DNA from: Gemmataceae bacterium
Lineage (GTDB): Bacteria; Planctomycetota; Planctomycetia; Gemmatales; Gemmataceae
Direction: 5' to 3'
DNA length: 64,000 nt
Assembly: GCA_019636445.1 (NCBI GenBank)
Contig: JAHBXO010000021.1
Span: forward strand, 1 to 64,000
Shown here: in pieces, positions 60,109-64,000 of the stretch
Layout: each line of letters starts with the position of its first letter
How positions within the stretch are numbered: position 1 is the first letter of the stretch
Translations under genes and position numbers: made by a program
Notes under the pieces: generated by a model
What the model was told of the DNA's origin: nothing
What the model saw: only the letters and a program-made list of their open reading frames with translations
Database searches by the model: none

Positions 60109-62976
60109 ATGCGAACCAGCGCGGGAGCGGCCGTGGCCTGCCGAGCGGCGATTTACACCTTGATCGTGGCGATCGTGGCCGGGGCCGCATCTATGGCGGT
60201 CGCCCAGGAATTACCGCCTTTTCCGGCCCTTCCGCCGTCGCTTGCCCGGCCGAAGCCCCCGGTCACGGCGTATCAGCTGCCCTTGCCGCCGCCCACATTG
60301 CCGCCGGTTTCGAACCTGTTCGATACGCCGCCGCCGCCGCGGAACACGACTCCCGTTCCCGTCCCAAAAGACGAACTGTTCATGACGGACGGATCGCGCA
60401 TCAACCTGCCGGCGGGGGCCCAGAAACAACTTGTGCGATTCAGCCCGCGCTATGGCAATCTGGGCAAATTCGACTTTGAACCGATGGGCGATGGTTCGCA
60501 GCGACTGGTCTACACCGGCGGCCTGATCATCAACGTCGCCTATGAGGTCGAGACGCGAACCGGTCTGGCACCGCAGGAGTACGAATTCGCGGCCGACAAC
60601 CTTGTGATGTGGGTGAAGAACCTGAACGGGCGGGACGCCGCCGGCGGCCTCGCGATCGACCAGATCCAGACCGGTGACGGGAAACTGGAAATCGAGCTGT
60701 ACATGACCGGCAACGTGGTCGTGCGCAGCAAGGACGAGCAGGTGAACGCGACGACCGGTGCCCGTACGGTGACGACCCGGACGCTACGGGCGGAGCAGAT
60801 CTACTACGACGTGAACAAGAACCGTGCCGTGGCGATGCAGGCCGATCTGGAACTGGCGTACGGCAATCTGCCGGACACGGTCCACCTGCACGCCAACCGG
60901 ATCGATCGGCTGGGCCAATCGGAGTGGCGCGCCACGCGAGCTGGCGCTTTCTCCAGCAAGCTGCCGTCGGACCCCGGCCTCGAATTTCTCACGAGCGAAG
61001 CCACCTACACCGAACGCGAGACCGAACTGCGGAACATCTTCGGCATCCCGTACCGCAAGATCGGCACGGGCGAGATCGACTACGGGTACGAACGCATCCT
61101 CACGGGCCGGAATGCCCGCGTCGAACTCCTGGGCGTACCGTTCTTCTACACGCCGTACCTGCGCACCGATCCGGCCGAACCGCTCGGCCCGCTCACCGGC
61201 TTCGGCTTCGGCAACGACCGCATCTTTGGCGCTCAGTTCTTCACCACCTGGGACCTCTTCAAGCTCTTCGCTCTCCGGCCGCCGGATGGCCACAAATGGC
61301 GCCTCCACCTCGATTACCTCGGCGATCGCGGGCCAGGCTTTGGCAGCGATTACGATTACCGCAACCGGGACTTTCTGGGCTATGGCGGGCCGAATTTCGG
61401 CACCATCCGCGCCTATGGCATTCCCGATGGCGGCGTCGACACCCTCGGGGGATTCCGCGGCGTCGAACCGAAGCAATCGCTCGCCAAGAACGGCGAGCGC
61501 ATCTTCCGCGGCCGCGCACTCTGGCGTCACCAGCACGAATTCCTCGCCGACCGCGATGCCGACGGCCAGTTGACGTCCGGCCCGTATGTCACGCTGCAAC
61601 GGCAACTCGCCTATCAGAGCGACAAGAATTTCTTCGAGCAGTATTACAAGACCGAATTCGACAGCGGACCGAACCAGGAGACCTTTGCGCAACTCGCCGG
61701 CAGCACGGGACAGTTCTTCGGTTCGTTGCTGGTGCAGGGGGGGCAACAACGGAACTGGATGACGGAAACGCGCTGGTTGCCGAAGGTGTCCGGCGCGGTG
61801 ATGGGTCAGTCCTTCTTCGATCTGGTGACGTACACCTCGCGCGCCGACGTCGGCTACGCGCAATTTCGACCGAGCACGATCTCGCCTCTGCCGGTGCTGG
61901 CTACGGAGCAACAACGGCTCGATACCGGCCGCATCGACTGGTGGCAGGAACTGAGTCTGCCGTTCAATGCCGGTCCGCTGCGCGTCGTTCCGTACGGCGT
62001 GCTGGACCTGACCGGCTACTCGCGGGACCTCGCCGGCGACAGCCGAGGGCGCGTCTACGGCGGCGGCGGAGCGCGGGCGTCGATCACCGCGTCACGCGTC
62101 TACGCAAACGCCAGCAACGAGATCTTGAACGTCCGCGGTCTCAACCACAAGGCCACGCTGCACACGAACTACTTTGCCGCGCGCAGCAGCGTCGGCGCGA
62201 ACGAATTGCCGCTCTTGGACCGGTTGAACGACGATACCATCGACCTTTCGTACCGCACGATCACACCGTGGCAGGCGAATTTCGTCAGTGCGCAGGATGC
62301 CCTCGCCCTCACGACCTCGCCCTGGTTCGATCCGCAGCGTCTCGCGATCCGCCGGCTCGTCGAAAATCGCGTCGAGACGCGCGACGACATGCAGGTTGTC
62401 CAACTCGGCCTCGACCAGCGCCTCCAGACGAAGCGCGGATTCCCCGGCCGCGAGCACACCATCGACTGGTTCACCGCGAACGTGTCGACGTCGATCTTCC
62501 CGAACGCCGACCGCGACAACTTCGGCAAGTCGACTGCGTTCCTCGAATACCAGACGATCTGGAACGTCGGCGACCAGACCGCCGTCACGTCGTCCGGCTG
62601 GTTCGATCCGTTCGCCACCGGCGCCCGCTACTGGAACCTCGGCCTGTACCTCGCCCGGCCCGACCGGACGAACTTCTACATCGGCTACCGCGAGACCGAC
62701 CCCGTGAACAGCAAGGCCGTCATCGCGTCGATCGGCTACCAGCTCACGCGCAAGTATTCACTGAACCTCGGATCCAGCTACGATTTCGGCACGCAGCAGG
62801 CGCTCTCGAACACGTTCCTCGTTTCGCGCACCGGTACCGACCTGACCTTCACCGTGGGCGTGACCTACAACCAGCTCACGAACAACACCGGTTTCACGTT
62901 TTCGTTCGTGCCCAACCTCGCCGCCGCCACGGGCCTGACGCGAATCGGTTCGCCGGGCGTCGGCAGCCGCCAATAA
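60109..62976 (+). CDS. LptD/OstA-like outer-membrane beta-barrel protein
   Basis: A 955-residue protein. Residues 1-32 form a signal peptide (IYTLIVAIVAGAASMAVAQ), followed by a Pro-rich linker (about 35-85). Residues about 100-330 are an OstA/LptA-like beta-jellyroll (LVYTGGLIINVAY, ALRAEQIYYDVNKNRAVAMQADLEL, FLTSEATYTERETELRN). From about 340 a long beta-barrel follows, with GVPFFYTPYLRTDP resembling the LptD plug-barrel junction. It ends VTYNQLTNNTGFTFSFVPN, not with a terminal aromatic signal. LptD inserts lipopolysaccharide in the outer membrane; planctomycetes are known to encode homologues. Disulfide Cys of Escherichia coli LptD are not seen. It lies 20 bases upstream of dgkA. Confidence 0.8.
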   Translation: MRTSAGAAVACRAAIYTLIVAIVAGAASMAVAQELPPFPALPPSLARPKPPVTAYQLPLPPPTLPPVSNLFDTPPPPRNTTPVPVPKDELFMTDGSRINLPAGAQKQLVRFSPRYGNLGKFDFEPMGDGSQRLVYTGGLIINVAYEVETRTGLAPQEYEFAADNLVMWVKNLNGRDAAGGLAIDQIQTGDGKLEIELYMTGNVVVRSKDEQVNATTGARTVTTRTLRAEQIYYDVNKNRAVAMQADLELAYGNLPDTVHLHANRIDRLGQSEWRATRAGAFSSKLPSDPGLEFLTSEATYTERETELRNIFGIPYRKIGTGEIDYGYERILTGRNARVELLGVPFFYTPYLRTDPAEPLGPLTGFGFGNDRIFGAQFFTTWDLFKLFALRPPDGHKWRLHLDYLGDRGPGFGSDYDYRNRDFLGYGGPNFGTIRAYGIPDGGVDTLGGFRGVEPKQSLAKNGERIFRGRALWRHQHEFLADRDADGQLTSGPYVTLQRQLAYQSDKNFFEQYYKTEFDSGPNQETFAQLAGSTGQFFGSLLVQGGQQRNWMTETRWLPKVSGAVMGQSFFDLVTYTSRADVGYAQFRPSTISPLPVLATEQQRLDTGRIDWWQELSLPFNAGPLRVVPYGVLDLTGYSRDLAGDSRGRVYGGGGARASITASRVYANASNEILNVRGLNHKATLHTNYFAARSSVGANELPLLDRLNDDTIDLSYRTITPWQANFVSAQDALALTTSPWFDPQRLAIRRLVENRVETRDDMQVVQLGLDQRLQTKRGFPGREHTIDWFTANVSTSIFPNADRDNFGKSTAFLEYQTIWNVGDQTAVTSSGWFDPFATGARYWNLGLYLARPDRTNFYIGYRETDPVNSKAVIASIGYQLTRKYSLNLGSSYDFGTQQALSNTFLVSRTGTDLTFTVGVTYNQLTNNTGFTFSFVPNLAAATGLTRIGSPGVGSRQ

Positions 62977-62996
62977 AACGCCCCGGAGGAAATCGG

Positions 62997-63419
62997 ATGG
63001 ACCAAACCGTTCCGATGCCGGGGTGGAGCATGGCCCTCGACGACCGACCAGTAAAAAAACGTCGACTTTGGCGGGATAAATTCCGCGAGGCGTTCCGTGG
63101 CACCAAGCGTGGCATCCGCGGGCACTCCAGCTTCTACGTCCACTTCTTCTGTGCCGCGCTTGTCGTCGCCATGGCCGGCGCGCTCGAATGCGGCTGGATC
63201 GAATGGTGCATTCTGATCGGTTGCATCGGACTTGTCTTCGTCGCCGAACTCTTCAATAGTGCCATCGAAACGCTCTTCCACGGCCTGGACGCGGAATCGA
63301 AACGGCGCATCCACGGCTGCCTCGACATCGCCGCCGGTGCGGTGCTGGTGGCGAGCCTGACGGCCGCGACCGTCGGCGGCATCGTTTTCGTCCGCCGATT
63401 TCTGGCGCTCTGGGCGTAA
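62997..63419 (+). CDS. dgkA: Diacylglycerol/undecaprenol kinase (DgkA family)
   Basis: A 140-residue membrane kinase. After a basic cytoplasmic start (KKRRLWRDKFREAFRGTKRGIRGHSSFYVHFFCAALVVAMAGAL) come three membrane helices; the catalytic stretch is VAELFNSAIETLFHGLDAESKRRIHGCLDIAAGAVLVASL, with the family ExxNxAIE. The Gram-negative enzyme recycles diacylglycerol left by envelope glycan synthesis; the Gram-positive type phosphorylates undecaprenol. Which applies here is unclear. Start ATG 62997, 5 bases after CGGAGGAAAT. It follows the LptD-like gene by 20 bases on the same strand, in keeping with a shared role in the envelope. Confidence 0.9.
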   Translation: MDQTVPMPGWSMALDDRPVKKRRLWRDKFREAFRGTKRGIRGHSSFYVHFFCAALVVAMAGALECGWIEWCILIGCIGLVFVAELFNSAIETLFHGLDAESKRRIHGCLDIAAGAVLVASLTAATVGGIVFVRRFLALWA

Positions 63420-63523
63420 CTTAAAATCGTGAAACCCGCGGTCGGGAACGGGTGTATGACCGGTATGTTCGCCGCCGCGGGATCATGTCTATTGGCGAAC
63501 GCGGATTCGCATTCGGTGGCATC

Positions 63524-64000
63524 ATGCCCAGTCGAATTGGAATAGTTTTTATCCTGATCTTTTGGCTCGCCACGGTCGGCTATGTCGGCTACCGCGACGT
63601 CTGGCCGCGCCTCGTCCGCGACGCCGCGCCGACCGTTTGGATCGATCTGTCCGACGAGGCGACGCAGACGGTACCGGTGCGTTGGGGGCTGTACCGCGGC
63701 GAGACGCGCGTCGGCACGATGAATTCGCAAATGGTCTTCGACACCGTTTCCGAGCAATTCCGTTTCGTCACGAAGTACCGCGAATTCCAGGTCGACGTGC
63801 AGCCGATCCGGTGCGTCGTGCCGGAGATGGAACTGACGACGCAACTGGACCGCTCGGGCCAGTTGCGCGGCCAAACGCTCCATGGCATGCTGATCGCGAA
63901 GCTCCTTGGCCAGGAACTGGCGCGCGGCACGGCGACGATCGAGTGCGTCGTGCGCGACGGCGAACTCGTCGGCCAATGCCGTCTCGAATCGGACTTCTTC
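63524..64000 (+). CDS. Membrane-anchored protein of unknown function, cut by the window edge
   Basis: An open frame of 159 codons runs off the right edge. It begins with an N-terminal membrane helix (RIGIVFILIFWLATVGYVGY), followed by an exported beta-rich part: PTVWIDLSDEATQTVPVRWGLYRGETRVGTMNSQMVF, TKYREFQVDVQPIRCVVPEMELTTQLDRSG. I do not recognise the family. Another in-frame ATG lies 39 bases upstream at 63485; the later one is preferred because the helix then starts near the N terminus. The gene follows dgkA by 104 bases on the same strand. Confidence 0.65.
   Translation, partial: MPSRIGIVFILIFWLATVGYVGYRDVWPRLVRDAAPTVWIDLSDEATQTVPVRWGLYRGETRVGTMNSQMVFDTVSEQFRFVTKYREFQVDVQPIRCVVPEMELTTQLDRSGQLRGQTLHGMLIAKLLGQELARGTATIECVVRDGELVGQCRLESDFF

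Overview
The window is GC-rich, gene-dense bacterial chromosome. It looks like a planctomycete, probably the Gemmatales/Gemmataceae branch. Supporting signs are a DUF1501 Tat-exported protein, a DUF1559 pseudopilin-like protein, several secreted HEAT/TPR proteins, a multihaem cytochrome fused to TPRs, and HTH-receiver and deacetylase-glycosyltransferase fusions. An LptD-like barrel fits a diderm envelope. There is no rRNA, no phage, no transposase gene and no CRISPR array. This is mostly ordinary chromosome, with mosaic palindromic repeats as the main mobile-like component. Family names are recognised from the translated sequences by eye; no database search was run.

Region by region. 1-3.4 kb: a surface-sugar operon on the minus strand (deacetylase-like/GT2 fusion, DegT aminotransferase, Gfo/Idh/MocA oxidoreductase). 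3.5-5.1 kb: a secreted protein of unknown function with a clear terminator. 5.3-8.7 kb: an amino-acid operon (argH, a small protein, a retropepsin-like protease, lysA). 8.8-12.9 kb: two convergent secreted HEAT-type proteins, one with an embedded receiver-like domain. 13.1-21.1 kb: an RND pump, pyrH-frr, a P-type cation ATPase coupled to a thioredoxin-like ferredoxin. 21.1-28.0 kb: minus-strand metabolic and membrane genes (UxaC-like hydrolase, penicillin acylase, DUF1501, polytopic protein). 28.1-31.8 kb: a palindromic repeat pair, aspS, an HTH-receiver regulator, a structured non-coding stretch and a GNAT. 31.85-34.3 kb: tRNA-Cys and two overlapping GT4 genes. 34.5-38.7 kb: a tiny membrane protein, cysC, fusA and a xisH-xisI pair.

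38.7-44.9 kb is a tight minus-strand operon: ferredoxin, sbcD, sbcC, methyltransferase, DUF1963 lipoprotein. 45.0-49.9 kb is a plus-strand ABC exporter followed by a rifampin-phosphotransferase-like enzyme, converging on a membrane GTPase. 51.5-57.3 kb holds a secreted esterase, a degenerate FadB-like protein, a TPR protein and a heptahaem cytochrome. 57.4-59.7 kb is a nickel locus: DUF4198 and DUF1559 genes divergent from nikR, with a Geobacter-type NikR operator in the shared intergenic region. A collapsed methyltransferase pseudogene and a second repeat pair follow, then an LptD-like outer-membrane protein, dgkA and a truncated gene at the right edge.

The strongest lead for something undescribed is the nickel locus, where a DUF1559 pseudopilin-like gene appears to be under NikR control. 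Next come several proteins that keep a fold but have lost catalytic residues: the deacetylase half of the GT2 fusion, the FadB-like protein, XisH and the atypical receivers.
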